DNA of 64,000 nucleotides from Ectopseudomonas mendocina. GTDB taxonomy: Bacteria > Pseudomonadota > Gammaproteobacteria > Pseudomonadales > Pseudomonadaceae. The stretch covers positions 29,369-93,368 of the forward strand of contig NZ_VRYE01000062.1 of assembly GCF_008041835.1 (NCBI RefSeq), written 5' to 3'. The notes beneath the pieces were generated by a model. That model saw nothing but the letters and a program-made list of their open reading frames with translations, did not search any database and had not been told where the DNA came from. Each line of letters begins with the position of its first letter. Position 1 is the stretch's first letter. Of the stretch, positions 46,119-54,895 are shown in pieces. The position numbers and the translations under genes were made by a program.

Positions 46119-47096
46119 TCAGTCTGTCGCAGGGATTCGGCAGGTGGCGAAGGAGGTAGTCAGCTCGTCGACGTTCTGTGCCTGATCGAAGATCAACTCC
46201 AGCCGTGAGTCCTTGCGCCATTCGCTCGGACTCCAAGCCGCCAACGCTTGCCCCTGCAAGGCATTCAACGAATGCCAGCCTTCAGCGCCATGCAGCACGG
46301 CCTTGGCCCTGCGCCAACCCAGGCTTTGCAGCCAGCGGCTGACCTGCTCGAGGTCGAAACGCTGGCCCGGGTGCCAGCGCCAGCCGATGCTCCAGCCTTC
46401 GACCTGGTCCTGCACCTGGCAGACAGGCTCGGCGGCGTTGCGCCAGATCTGCGCCAGGCCGGGTGCAGCTGTGGCTAACTCAACCTCCACCTGCACGGTT
46501 GACGCTTGTGCTGTCAGCCCCGGCAGCAAGGCCAGGTCGAGCCGGCCCTGCGCAGTCCAGTGCAGCGGCAGGGGTGGCAGATCGTCGGCAATCCGCGCTC
46601 GCGTCTCGGCGTCCAAGCCTTCGTTCTTGTTCAGCAGCAGCAGGCCGGCCTCATCCAGCGCCTGGCGCTGCACCTCCGGCAGCGCTTGGCCTGCCGCCAG
46701 CGCAGCGGCGTCCAGCACCATTAATACCGGCTGCACAGCCAACACACCGCGCCAGGGCGGCTGGCGCAATTGCGCCAGCAACTGCGCTGGGTGGCCCAGG
46801 CCCGACGGTTCGATCAGCAAGCGGTCGGGCCGCGCCTTGCGCAGCAGACGGCCGAGGCCAACCTGAAACGGCGCGCCATTGACGCAGCACAGGCAACCAC
46901 CGGCCACTTCGGCCAGGGCGATGCCGTCGTCGCCCTGTTCCAGCAGGGCGGCGTCCAGGCCGATCTGGCCAAATTCGTTGATCAGCACCGCCCAGCGCTC
47001 GTGCGCCGGTTTCTGCGCCAGCAACTGACGGATCAGGGTGGTCTTGCCGGCACCGAGCGGCCCGGCAATCAGGTGAGTGGGGATTTGACTGAGCAT
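46119..47096 (-). CDS. COG0523 (CobW/G3E) GTPase
   Basis: 325 aa from MLSQIPTHLIAGPLGAGKTT. Walker A GPLGAGKTT, metal motif GGCLCC, Walker B-like LLIEPSGLGHP, base-specificity LLLNKNEGLD. The C-terminal CobW_C domain starts about 220. These GTPases act as metallochaperones or metal-insertases, often for zinc. A second COG0523 gene lies 1.3 kb away in the Zur-controlled cluster, though I see no Zur box at this one. Confidence 0.87.
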   Translation of the reverse strand: MLSQIPTHLIAGPLGAGKTTLIRQLLAQKPAHERWAVLINEFGQIGLDAALLEQGDDGIALAEVAGGCLCCVNGAPFQVGLGRLLRKARPDRLLIEPSGLGHPAQLLAQLRQPPWRGVLAVQPVLMVLDAAALAAGQALPEVQRQALDEAGLLLLNKNEGLDAETRARIADDLPPLPLHWTAQGRLDLALLPGLTAQASTVQVEVELATAAPGLAQIWRNAAEPVCQVQDQVEGWSIGWRWHPGQRFDLEQVSRWLQSLGWRRAKAVLHGAEGWHSLNALQGQALAAWSPSEWRKDSRLELIFDQAQNVDELTTSFATCRIPATD

Positions 47097-47179
47097 GGGT
47101 CTATGGTCGGTGGTTCCGTACACAGACTGCAACGGGGCGGCATGCTAGATTCGCCAACTGTTTTTCTGGAGCCAACAAG

Positions 47180-47530
47180 ATGCGTGCGTGGTTACTGCTG
47201 CTCTCTCTATTGCCCGGCCTAGCCCTGGCCGAAGCCTGCGTGGTGCATAGCCAGGCCGAACGCCTGGACGTGAAGGTCTGCCAGGAGAATCGCAACATCC
47301 CCGCCACGCTGTTTCGCGAGGGCTTCTGCCAGCCGCAGTTGCAGGGTCAGACGGTCGAGGTGGAGTTCGTCGAGCAGTGCCCCAAGGGTGCCCACGGCGT
47401 TTGCCAGAACGCACGCGCCGGTAGCGGTATGTACCTGCAGGACATCCACTACTACGGCGTGGCCAGCGATGCGTTGTACCTGGAGCCAGCCTGCAAGACG
47501 CAGTATCAGGGCCAATGGATCAAGCCCTGA
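47180..47530 (+). CDS. Small secreted cysteine-rich protein
   Basis: 116 aa with a signal peptide of about 17 residues (WLLLLSLLPGLALA). The mature part has six cysteines (ACVVHS, KVCQEN, GFCQPQ, EQCPKG, GVCQNA, PACKTQ), probably three disulfides, and a DIHYYGVASDALYLEPAC segment. I do not recognise the family. It is divergent from the COG0523 gene with an 83-bp gap and is followed by a terminator. Confidence 0.75.
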   Translation: MRAWLLLLSLLPGLALAEACVVHSQAERLDVKVCQENRNIPATLFREGFCQPQLQGQTVEVEFVEQCPKGAHGVCQNARAGSGMYLQDIHYYGVASDALYLEPACKTQYQGQWIKP

Positions 47531-47624
47531 CATCAAAGCGTCATCCAACAAGCGCTTAATGACCGCGGGTACCTCACATGACCCTCATGTCGAGTCACGC
47601 GTTGGCATGATCTCTTGGTGCTTA

Positions 47625-47655
47625 AGGCCGGGGCAGTCGCTCCGGCCTATTTTTT
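47625..47655 (+). terminator. Rho-independent terminator
   Basis: AGGCCGG (47625-47631) pairs with CCGGCCT (47642-47648), then A and six T. About 95 bp after the small secreted protein gene. Confidence 0.7.
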
Positions 47656-47681
47656 ATGCCCCATTGCAGTGGATCATTTCT

Positions 47682-47770
47682 CGTAGGAGCCGCGCCTCGC
47701 GGCGAATAGTGATCACACCGCAGGTTTCCTGAACAACCACGATCGCTTCGCCCCGAGGCGGGGCTCCTAC
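47682..47770. repeat. REP pair
   Basis: GTAGGAGCCGCGCCTCGCGG and the facing GCCCCGAGGCGGGGCTCCTA; lies between the terminator and the 3' end of the DUF1826 gene. Confidence 0.85.
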
Positions 47771-47789
47771 CGTCGTCAGCGGGCGATAT

Positions 47790-48434
47790 TCAGGCCAGCC
47801 AATCCAGGGTCAACAACAGACGTCGCTCACCCACCGGCGGCTGCGGCGAGCGGTGGATCAACCCGCGCCCCTCGTTGCCGTGCCATTTCTCACCCTTGGC
47901 CAGCGCTACATGGCCGGCGTCGAGATGCTGGATCAACGCCTCGTCCTGCGGCTCTTCATCCGGTTGACCGAGCTTGCTACGCGGCATCGCGCCCTCCTCC
48001 AGCCAGTCGCTGCCGACACCGGCATAGCTGGTGATCAGCCGCACCGGCACGTGGTCGACGTGAAAACGCGGGCACATGGCCTTGTCCAGCGCGCGCAGGC
48101 GCAGGCCGATACGCTGGGCGTCGAGCAGGCAGGCGTAGGCCCGCACCAGCCAGGCCACGTCGGCGAGAAAGGCCGCCTGACCCGGCAGATCGGCGTACTG
48201 CGCCACCAGGCCGTCGAGGTTCGGCTCGCTGTCCGCGCGCGGCAGCTCCAGGGTGATGGACTGCGCCAGCGGTTCACCTTGCGCCAGCAGCGCCTCGGTG
48301 AAGTCGGCGATCTGCGCCGGCAGGCGGCGCTGCCAGACGGCCAGGTTGACGCCGTCATGCAGCACCTCGCTGAGCACCTGGATATCCTCGCCCAGCACCT
48401 GCCGGGACACTTTCAGCAACTGCAGGGCAAACAT
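47790..48434 (-). CDS. DUF1826 protein of the zinc-starvation cluster
   Basis: 214 aa with DUF1826 features: a central CPRFHVDHVPVRLITSYAG segment with Cys and His that could bind metal, SDWLEEG, and a late KWHGNEGRGLIHRSP. Function unknown; the family recurs next to COG0523 and dksA2 genes in Pseudomonas. Its start shares one base with the zigA stop (TGATG), so it is the third gene of dksA2-zigA-DUF1826. Confidence 0.88.
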   Translation of the reverse strand: MFALQLLKVSRQVLGEDIQVLSEVLHDGVNLAVWQRRLPAQIADFTEALLAQGEPLAQSITLELPRADSEPNLDGLVAQYADLPGQAAFLADVAWLVRAYACLLDAQRIGLRLRALDKAMCPRFHVDHVPVRLITSYAGVGSDWLEEGAMPRSKLGQPDEEPQDEALIQHLDAGHVALAKGEKWHGNEGRGLIHRSPQPPVGERRLLLTLDWLA

Positions 48435-49639
48435 CAGGCGGCCTCCTGCTGCCAGGCACCGAAGGGGTCAGCGAGCAGGCGCCAGGCCTGCGGGCCGCCG
48501 GCCATTTCCTCGTCGGTCAGCAGGCAATCGTCCAGCTCACGCACCAGCTGCGGGAAGTCGATGTTCTGGCCGATGAACACCAGCTCCTGGCGGCAATCAC
48601 CGACTTCAGCGCTCCAGTGCTTCATGATCGTCTGCAGACCTTCCTCGTCCTGGGGCCAGTGCTGCTTGGGCACGAAGCGCCACCAGCGCCCGGCCAGGCC
48701 ATGACGCATCAGGCCACCAGCCTGCGACCAGCTGCCAGCCTCCTGGAACTTGCTGGCCAACCAGAAGAAGCCCTTGGAGCGCAGCAGGCGACCATTCGTC
48801 CATTCCCGCGAGAGGAAGTCGAAGAAGCGCTGCGGATGGAACGGCCGGCGCGCGCGATACGCGCTGGAGGCGATGCCGTATTCTTCGGTTTCCGGCACGT
48901 GCTCGCCACGCAGTTCCTTAAGCCAGCCCGGCGCCAGCGAGGCGCGGTCGAAATCGAAACGGCCGGTGTCGAGGATCGTGTCCAAAGCGATCTGGCCCAT
49001 GCTCATGGCCTGGATGTCGGCGTGGGTATTGAGCCTGCGCAGAATGGCCATCAGCTCCTCGCGCTCGGCCTGGCTGATCAGGTCGATCTTGCTGATCAGG
49101 ATGACGTCGGCGAACTCCACCTGCTCGATCAGCAGGTCGGTGATCGAGCGCTCGTCTTCTTCGCCCAGTGTTTCGCCACGGCTGGCCAGGCTGTCCGCCT
49201 CGTGAAAATCGCGCAGGAAGTTCACCCCGTCGACCACCGTAACCATGGTGTCCAGCCGCGCCAGATCGGACAGGCTGCGGCCCTGCTCATCGCGGAAGGT
49301 AAAAGTTTCAGCCACCGGCAGCGGCTCACTGATGCCGGTGGATTCGATCAGCAGGTAGTCGAATCGGCCGTCGCTGGCCAGGCGAGCGACCTCTTCGAGC
49401 AGGTCTTCACGCAGGGTGCAGCAGATGCAGCCATTGCTCATCTCCACCAGCTTCTCTTCGGCGCGGTTGAGGCTGACGTCGCGCTGCACTTCGCTGCCGT
49501 CGATATTGATCTCACTCATGTCGTTGACGATCACCGCGACCTTGCGGCCTTCGCGGTTCTTCAGCACATGATTGAGCAGGGTGCTCTTGCCGGCGCCGAG
49601 AAAGCCGGACAGCACGGTAACGGGTAGACGCGGGTTCAT
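48434..49639 (-). CDS. zigA: Zur-regulated COG0523 GTPase (ZigA-like metallochaperone)
   Basis: 401 aa from [20 protein letters not shown]. Walker [10 protein letters not shown], metal motif [11 protein letters not shown], Walker B region [12 protein letters not shown], guanine motif ISKIDL. The CobW_C domain with an aromatic-rich segment ([12 protein letters not shown]) follows. Long COG0523 of this kind are produced under zinc starvation and move zinc to client proteins. It begins 13 bp after dksA2, so it shares the Zur-controlled promoter. Confidence 0.9.
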   Translation of the reverse strand: MNPRLPVTVLSGFLGAGKSTLLNHVLKNREGRKVAVIVNDMSEINIDGSEVQRDVSLNRAEEKLVEMSNGCICCTLREDLLEEVARLASDGRFDYLLIESTGISEPLPVAETFTFRDEQGRSLSDLARLDTMVTVVDGVNFLRDFHEADSLASRGETLGEEDERSITDLLIEQVEFADVILISKIDLISQAEREELMAILRRLNTHADIQAMSMGQIALDTILDTGRFDFDRASLAPGWLKELRGEHVPETEEYGIASSAYRARRPFHPQRFFDFLSREWTNGRLLRSKGFFWLASKFQEAGSWSQAGGLMRHGLAGRWWRFVPKQHWPQDEEGLQTIMKHWSAEVGDCRQELVFIGQNIDFPQLVRELDDCLLTDEEMAGGPQAWRLLADPFGAWQQEAA

Positions 49640-49652
49640 GGGTATTCCTCGT

Positions 49653-50075
49653 TCAGTCACGGTCACGCTGATGTTTTTCGCGCTGTTCCTGGCGCTCCTT
49701 GGCTTCGATGCACAGGGTCGCGGTCGGGCGCAGCAGCAGGCGTTTCAGGCCGATGGGTTCGCCGGTCTCGGCGCACCAGCCGTATTCGCCACGCGCCAGG
49801 CGTTCGAGCGCCTGGTCGATCTTGTCCAGCAGCTTCTTTTCCCGCTCCAGCAGGCGCAGCTGCCATTGCCGCTGCTCCTCGGCGGCGCCGATGTCGGCGA
49901 CGTCGCTGCTGGTATCGGGTTGGCGCAGCTCGGTGAATTCCTCGTCGATGCGCACCTGCAACTCGGCACGCTGGGCCAGCAGCAGCTCGCGGAAGAACTG
50001 CTGCTGGGCGTCGTTCATGTAGTCGTCGGCTGGCTGGGCCAGCAGTTCGGCTTCGGTGGTCGCGGTCAGGGTCAT
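49653..50075 (-). CDS. dksA2: Zinc-independent DksA paralogue DksA2
   Basis: 140 aa from [16 protein letters not shown]-polymerase secondary-channel protein that backs up DksA when zinc is scarce. Coiled-coil region about 30-100 with tip DTSSDVAD. The zinc-finger position reads CAET...TATLC, so only two of the four DksA cysteines remain, the hallmark of the zinc-free paralogue. Start is 26 bp from a near-perfect Zur box; first gene of dksA2-zigA-DUF1826. Confidence 0.94.
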   Translation of the reverse strand: MTLTATTEAELLAQPADDYMNDAQQQFFRELLLAQRAELQVRIDEEFTELRQPDTSSDVADIGAAEEQRQWQLRLLEREKKLLDKIDQALERLARGEYGWCAETGEPIGLKRLLLRPTATLCIEAKERQEQREKHQRDRD

Positions 50076-50100
50076 GGCAAATCGGCTGGCTTGTTTCAAT

Positions 50101-50115
50101 TGTTATAACATAACA
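50101..50115. promoter_or_regulatory. Zur box between dksA2 and folE2
   Basis: TGTTATAACATAACA matches 14 of 15 positions of the palindrome TGTTATAATATAACA. It lies 26 bp before dksA2 and 32 bp before folE2, so one site can repress both directions. Confidence 0.9.
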
Positions 50116-50146
50116 TTTATTTCTGACCGCTACCCACGGATTTACG

Positions 50147-51037
50147 ATGAACGAACAGCCTCTGCCGGATATTGCCGCCCAAGCCACCCACCATGACCTG
50201 CCGCTGGACTGGGTCGGCATGGCCGGCATCGCCCTGCCCATTCGCCTGGCGGACGCCGCCGTGACCGCCAGCGTCGATATCGGCGTCAGCCTCGATGATG
50301 CCGGCGCACGCGGCATCCACATGTCGCGCCTGTACCTGGCGGCGCAGCGCCTGGTGCATCAGCCATTGAACGTGCCGGCGGTGCTGCAGGTGCTGGACGA
50401 CTGCCTGAGCAGCCACCAGGAGCTGTCCGACAGCGCCACCCTGACTCTGCGCGGCGAAGTGCCGCTCAAGCGTCCGGCGCTGGTCAGCCCATTGAACGGC
50501 TGGAAGGGCTACCCCTTCGAGGTACGTGCTCGTCAGGACGGTCGCGGCGTGAACATCGAGTTGCAGGTCGAGGTCAGCTACTCGTCCACCTGCCCTTGCT
50601 CGGCAGCGCTGGCACGGCAGCTGATCCAGCAACGCTTCGCCTGGGACTTTCCCGACCAGCAGGTGGATTACTCCAGCGTGCTCGACTGGCTCGGCTCGAC
50701 CCAGGGTATCGTCGCCACCCCGCACAGTCAGCGCAGTACAGCGACCCTGCAACTGCGCCTGACGCCGAGCTGCGTCGAACTGCCCGTACTGGAGTTGATC
50801 GACAGTGCCGAGCAGGCCCTCGGCACACCGGTACAGACCGCGGTGAAACGCGCCGACGAACAGGCCTTCGCCCTTGCCAACGGACAAAATCTGATGTTCT
50901 GTGAAGACGCCGCACGCCGTCTGCACCAGGCCCTGTGCCAATTGCCGCAGGCCAGCGCGTTCCGCCTAAAGGTCGTGCATGCGGAAAGCCTGCACGCCCA
51001 CGACGCAGTGGCCGAAAGCAGCTGGAACTGGAGTTGA
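50147..51037 (+). CDS. folE2: GTP cyclohydrolase FolE2 (zinc-independent type)
   Basis: Makes dihydroneopterin triphosphate for folate when the zinc enzyme FolE is short of metal. 296 aa of GCYH-IB type. The active-site Cys region is [12 protein letters not shown], with [16 protein letters not shown] and the late [11 protein letters not shown]. Divergent from dksA2 around a shared Zur box. It is followed 97 bp later by a yidD gene on the same strand. Confidence 0.94.
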   Translation: MNEQPLPDIAAQATHHDLPLDWVGMAGIALPIRLADAAVTASVDIGVSLDDAGARGIHMSRLYLAAQRLVHQPLNVPAVLQVLDDCLSSHQELSDSATLTLRGEVPLKRPALVSPLNGWKGYPFEVRARQDGRGVNIELQVEVSYSSTCPCSAALARQLIQQRFAWDFPDQQVDYSSVLDWLGSTQGIVATPHSQRSTATLQLRLTPSCVELPVLELIDSAEQALGTPVQTAVKRADEQAFALANGQNLMFCEDAARRLHQALCQLPQASAFRLKVVHAESLHAHDAVAESSWNWS

Positions 51038-51134
51038 ACAGGCATGCGGTTTTGTCTGCATCTGGCATCGGCAGAAGCCGCCCCTGAGTCAGCGCCAGAA
51101 GCGCCGACTTGCTGATCCCGAGGAGTCGTCACGC

Positions 51135-51380
51135 ATGAAACGCCTGGCCATCTTTCTGCTACGCGGCTACCAGTACCTGATCAGCCCATTGCTGGGGCCG
51201 CGCTGCCGCTTTCACCCCAGCTGCTCGCACTACGCCATCGAGGCACTGCAACAGCACGGCCTGCTACGCGGCCTGTGGCTGACCCTGCGCCGGCTGCTGC
51301 GCTGTCACCCCTGGCATCCGGGCGGCCACGACCCAGTACCGCCCACCGATCGTTGCCCCCAGAAACATCGTCATGACTGA
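51135..51380 (+). CDS. yidD: YidD-family membrane insertion efficiency factor
   Basis: 81 aa. An amphipathic N-terminal helix ([18 protein letters not shown]) precedes the family core [15 protein letters not shown] and the end [14 protein letters not shown], so the YidD signature is complete. In Pseudomonas the usual yidD lies in the rpmH-rnpA-yidC region, so this copy beside folE2 looks like an extra paralogue. Start MKRLAIF at 51135 has GAGGAG about 13 bases upstream (CCGAGGAGTCGTC). Confidence 0.9.
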   Translation: MKRLAIFLLRGYQYLISPLLGPRCRFHPSCSHYAIEALQQHGLLRGLWLTLRRLLRCHPWHPGGHDPVPPTDRCPQKHRHD

Positions 51381-51545
51381 TGTACAGCAGCCGGGGTTAT
51401 GTCAGCAGCCTGCGCAGCAAAGGGCGCGATGGCTATCCTGAACGGGTAACGGCCATTCCCGGAGCGGCTGCTTGAGCGGCCTGGAACCGGGCAAAGCCTG
51501 TGGCGTCTGTGCTTAGATAGACGCTCACGCTGTAAAGGACACCGC

Positions 51546-53465
51546 ATGCAGATCGAACTGATCGAGATCCGCGACCACCTGAATCGCTACGCCCCCTTCG
51601 ACAACCTGCCGGAACAAACTCTCGACGAGATCGCCCGCCAGGTGCAGGTGGGCTACTACAAGGCCGGCAGCGAAATCCTCGCCGTCGGTGCGCCGATCCA
51701 CGAGCTGCATTACGTGCGCAGCGGCGCGGTGGAAATCCACCGGCGCGGCGGCGAACTGCACAATCGCCTGACCGAGGGCGACATCTTCGGCCAGGCCGGG
51801 CTGCTGCGCGGCAACAAGGTGCGCCTGGGTGCCACCGCGATCGAAGACAGCCTGATCTACTTCATCCCTGGCGCGCTGTTCCATCAACTCTGCGAGCAGT
51901 TCGACAGCTTCGCCGACTTCGTCGAGGCCGAAGGCCAATCGCGGCTCAAGTCCGCCCTGGAAGACAGCCACGGCAAGGCCAGCGAGCTGATGAAGATCAA
52001 GGTGCGCAAGCTGATCTCGCGCAGTGCGATCAGCGTGCCGCTGGATACGCCGATCCAGCAGGTAGCGCAGGTGATGACCGAACACAGCGTGTCCTCGGTG
52101 ATCGTTGTCGATCCCGGCACGCGCTGGCCCGACCCGAGCCAGGTGGACGTGGCCGACCAGCAGAGCCAGGTCATGGCCGGCATCCTCACCGACCGCGACC
52201 TGCGCACCCGCGTGGTCGCCGCCGGGCTGGCCAGCGATACCCCGGTCAGCCAGATCATGACGCCCAACCCCATCACCCTGCAGGCCGACGACTCGGTGTT
52301 CGAGGCCATGCTGTGCATGCTGCGCAACAACATCCACCACCTGCCGGTGCTGCATCGCCGGCGCCCGGTGGGCGTGGTGGCGCTGGCCGACATCATCCGC
52401 TACGAGTCGCGCAGCAGCCTGTATCTGGTCAACGGCATCTTCAACAAGACCTCGGTGGAGGGGCTCAAGAGCCTGCTGCCGGACCTGCGCGCCACCTTCG
52501 TGCGCATGGTCGCCGACGATGCCAGCGCACATATGGTCGGCAGCGCCATGAGCGGCATCGGTCGTGCCTTCAGCCAACGTCTGCTGGAGTTGGCCGAACA
52601 GAAACTCGGCCCGCCACCGGTGCCCTACTGCTTCATGGCCGCCGGCTCCATGGCCCGCGACGAACAACTGCTGCTCACCGACCAGGACAACGCCCTGGTG
52701 CTCGACGATAGCTTCGATGCGGACGAACACGACGCCTACTTCGCCGAACTGGCGCAGTTCGTCAGCGACGGCCTGGCCGCCTGCGGCTACAGCTACTGCA
52801 AGGGCGGCATCATGGCCACCAACCCCAAGTGGCGACAACCACTGAAGGTCTGGCGGCAGTACTTCAGCGAATGGATCGAGCGGCCCAACCCGGAAACTCT
52901 GCTCAACGCCAGCATCTTCTTCGACCTCGACGGCCTCTACGGCGAAACCGAGCTGGTGGAAAATCTCAAGGATCTGCTGGCACAGAAGGCCAGCGCCAGT
53001 CCCGCCTTCCTCGCCGCGCTGGCGCGTAACGCGCTCAACCGCACGCCGCCGCTGGGCTTCTTCCGCACCTTCGTGATGGAAACCGACGGCCGCCACCGCA
53101 ACATCATCAACCTCAAGGGCCGCGGCACCGCGCCGCTCACCGACCTGATCCGCGTGCACGCCCTGGCCTGTGGTTCCAAGGCGCAAAACTCGCTGGATCG
53201 CCTCGACGCCATCGCTGCCACCAAGCTGCTGCCCAAGGAAGCGCTGGAGCACCTGCGCTACGCCTTCGAGTTCCTCAGCCTGGTGCGCGTGCGCCATCAG
53301 GCCCGTGAAGTCGAAGCCAGCAACGCGCCAAGCAACTACATCGAGCCGGAACAGTTCAGCGCCAGCGAACGCCAGCACCTCAAGGAAGCCTTCCAGGTGA
53401 TCAGCAACGCGCAGAAATTCCTGCGCTTTCGCTACCCGGCGCAACCGACGGGCCGCCCGCGATGA
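51546..53465 (+). CDS. cNMP-binding / CBS / DUF294 nucleotidyltransferase-like protein
   Basis: 639 aa, cytoplasmic. Order: cyclic-nucleotide-binding domain (about 15-130; GDIFGQAGLLRGN), two CBS domains (about 160-300; MTEHSVSSVIVVD and LRNNIHHLPVL), DUF294 nucleotidyltransferase domain (about 320-460; the GSMARDE motif GSMARDEQLLLTDQDNALV carries the acid residues), and DUF294 C-terminal helical domain (about 500-630). Architecture suggests a nucleotide-sensing regulator; its target is unknown. It overlaps the exonuclease gene by ATGA. In P. aeruginosa the same pair sits near an acetate transporter gene. Confidence 0.9.
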   Translation: MQIELIEIRDHLNRYAPFDNLPEQTLDEIARQVQVGYYKAGSEILAVGAPIHELHYVRSGAVEIHRRGGELHNRLTEGDIFGQAGLLRGNKVRLGATAIEDSLIYFIPGALFHQLCEQFDSFADFVEAEGQSRLKSALEDSHGKASELMKIKVRKLISRSAISVPLDTPIQQVAQVMTEHSVSSVIVVDPGTRWPDPSQVDVADQQSQVMAGILTDRDLRTRVVAAGLASDTPVSQIMTPNPITLQADDSVFEAMLCMLRNNIHHLPVLHRRRPVGVVALADIIRYESRSSLYLVNGIFNKTSVEGLKSLLPDLRATFVRMVADDASAHMVGSAMSGIGRAFSQRLLELAEQKLGPPPVPYCFMAAGSMARDEQLLLTDQDNALVLDDSFDADEHDAYFAELAQFVSDGLAACGYSYCKGGIMATNPKWRQPLKVWRQYFSEWIERPNPETLLNASIFFDLDGLYGETELVENLKDLLAQKASASPAFLAALARNALNRTPPLGFFRTFVMETDGRHRNIINLKGRGTAPLTDLIRVHALACGSKAQNSLDRLDAIAATKLLPKEALEHLRYAFEFLSLVRVRHQAREVEASNAPSNYIEPEQFSASERQHLKEAFQVISNAQKFLRFRYPAQPTGRPR

Positions 53466-54169
53466 GCGAGCGCACGGCCCAGGACTGGCCGCAACTGTTC
53501 GCCAGCCTTGCCGACAGCAGCCGCGACCCACGCCTGCGCGCCTTCTACGGCGCCGGCTGCGTCGCCGCCGATACGCCCTTGGCGGAAGTACCGCTGGTGG
53601 CGCTGGACGTGGAAACCACCGGCCTCGACCCGCGCGAACATGCCATCGTCAGCCTTGGCCTGGTGCCACTGAGCCTGCAACGTATCCGCTGCAGCGAGGC
53701 GCGTTACTGGGTGGTCAAACCCACCGGCGAGCTGAACGCTGAATCGGTCACCTTCCACCACATCACCCACAGTGACATCCGCCACGCGCCGCGACTGGCC
53801 AGCGTGCTGGACGAGTTGCTCGAAGCCCTGGCTGGCAAGGTGGTGGTGGCGCACTACCGCAATATCGAACGCAGCTTCCTCGACCAGGCCGTGCGCCAGC
53901 ACCTGGGCGAAGGGCTGATCTTCCCCATCATCGACACCATGGAACTGGAAGCCCGCCTGCACCCCAAGCGCACCGTGAGCTGGTGGGATCGCCTGCGCGG
54001 CCGCGAACCCATCTCCATCCGCCTGGCCGACAGCCGCTTACGCTACGGCCTGCCGCTGTACTCGGCGCACCATGCGCTGACCGACGCGCTGGCTTGTGGA
54101 GAGTTGCTGCAGGCGCAGGCGGCGAGTCACTATCCGGCGAATACGCCGGTTGGCGCGCTCTGGAGCTGA
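53462..54169 (+). CDS. DEDDh 3'-5' exonuclease (DnaQ-like)
   Basis: 235 aa. Exo I VALDVETTGLDPREHAIVS, Exo II-type Asp in VVAHYRNIERSFLD, and Exo III His-Asp in SAHHALTDALACGELL: all four acidic residues and the His are present. Coupled by a 4-bp overlap to the cNMP/CBS protein. Role unknown; possibly RNA or DNA processing under the control of the upstream sensor. Confidence 0.9.
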   Translation: MSERTAQDWPQLFASLADSSRDPRLRAFYGAGCVAADTPLAEVPLVALDVETTGLDPREHAIVSLGLVPLSLQRIRCSEARYWVVKPTGELNAESVTFHHITHSDIRHAPRLASVLDELLEALAGKVVVAHYRNIERSFLDQAVRQHLGEGLIFPIIDTMELEARLHPKRTVSWWDRLRGREPISIRLADSRLRYGLPLYSAHHALTDALACGELLQAQAASHYPANTPVGALWS

Positions 54170-54229
54170 ACGCCAACCTCCCACGCAACCCGTTGGTACC
54201 ACTGAACCGGGACAAGCAGACACCCGCCC

Positions 54230-54391
54230 ATGAATCGCCGCAAGAAGATCAAGCAACTGCTCGAAGCCCACGCCAAGAAGGCCAATGCCAAGCTCGCGCC
54301 CAAAAGCAACAAACCCAAGTACGTCAGTAAGGCTGACAGGGCGAAGCTGGAGGCTCAAGCGGCTCAAGAGCCTCTCGCGCCCGCTGAGTAG
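54230..54391 (+). CDS. DUF2986 small basic protein
   Basis: 53 aa: MNRRKKIKQLLEAHAKKANA, then KLAPKSNKPKY and SKADRAKLEAQ. Strongly Lys-rich with the features of DUF2986, function unknown. It starts 60 bp after the exonuclease stop; ribosome site weak. Ends 9 bp before the tandem repeat. Confidence 0.82.
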   Translation: MNRRKKIKQLLEAHAKKANAKLAPKSNKPKYVSKADRAKLEAQAAQEPLAPAE

Positions 54392-54400
54392 AAGTCGGTT

Positions 54401-54882
54401 GATCGTTCCCACGCTCCGCGTGGCAACGCAGCCAAGGACGCTCTGCGTCCCGTCGCGGTTCAGGCAGAGTCCGCCGACGCAGAGCGTCTCGAAAGGAGGT
54501 GCCCACGCAGAGCGTGGGTACCATCGGCATAAAGAGCCAAAACATTGCGGCTAAAGCGGACTGCTGCCCAGCCGTTGATCGTTCCTACGCTCCGCGTGGC
54601 AACCCAGCCCAGGACGCTCTGCGTCCCGTCGCGGTTCAGGTAGAATCCGCCGACACAGAGCGTCTCGAAAGGAGGTGCCCACGCAGAGCGTGGGTACCAT
54701 CGGCATAAAGAGCCAAAACATCGCGGCTAAAGCGGACTGCTGCCCAGCCGTTGATCGTTCCCACGCTCCGCGTGGGAACGCAGCCCAGGACGCTCTGCGT
54801 CCGTTGCGATTCTGGCAGCGTCCGCCGACGCAGAGCGTCTCGAACGCAGGTGCCCACGCAGAGCGTGGGCACCATCGGCACA
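54401..54882. repeat. Triple tandem repeat, 176-bp period
   Basis: Units begin at 54401, 54577 and 54753, each GATCGTTCCCACGCTCCGCG or near. The first two are nearly identical over 176 bp. The third is complete for about 130 bp, ends at GGGCACCATCGGCA and is more diverged. Each unit is made of nested hairpins (CACGCTCCGCGTG, GACGCTCTGCGTC, ACGCAGAGCGT, CCCACGCAGAGCGTGGG). The single unit at 42535 is related. It fills 54392-54895; no gene is seen there. Confidence 0.92.
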
Positions 54883-54895
54883 CGGCGAGATGGCG

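Noticed and set aside
54401..54882. Possible CRISPR array
   Set aside because: The repeats are 176 bp with nearly identical content throughout; there are no short repeats with unique spacers and no cas genes.
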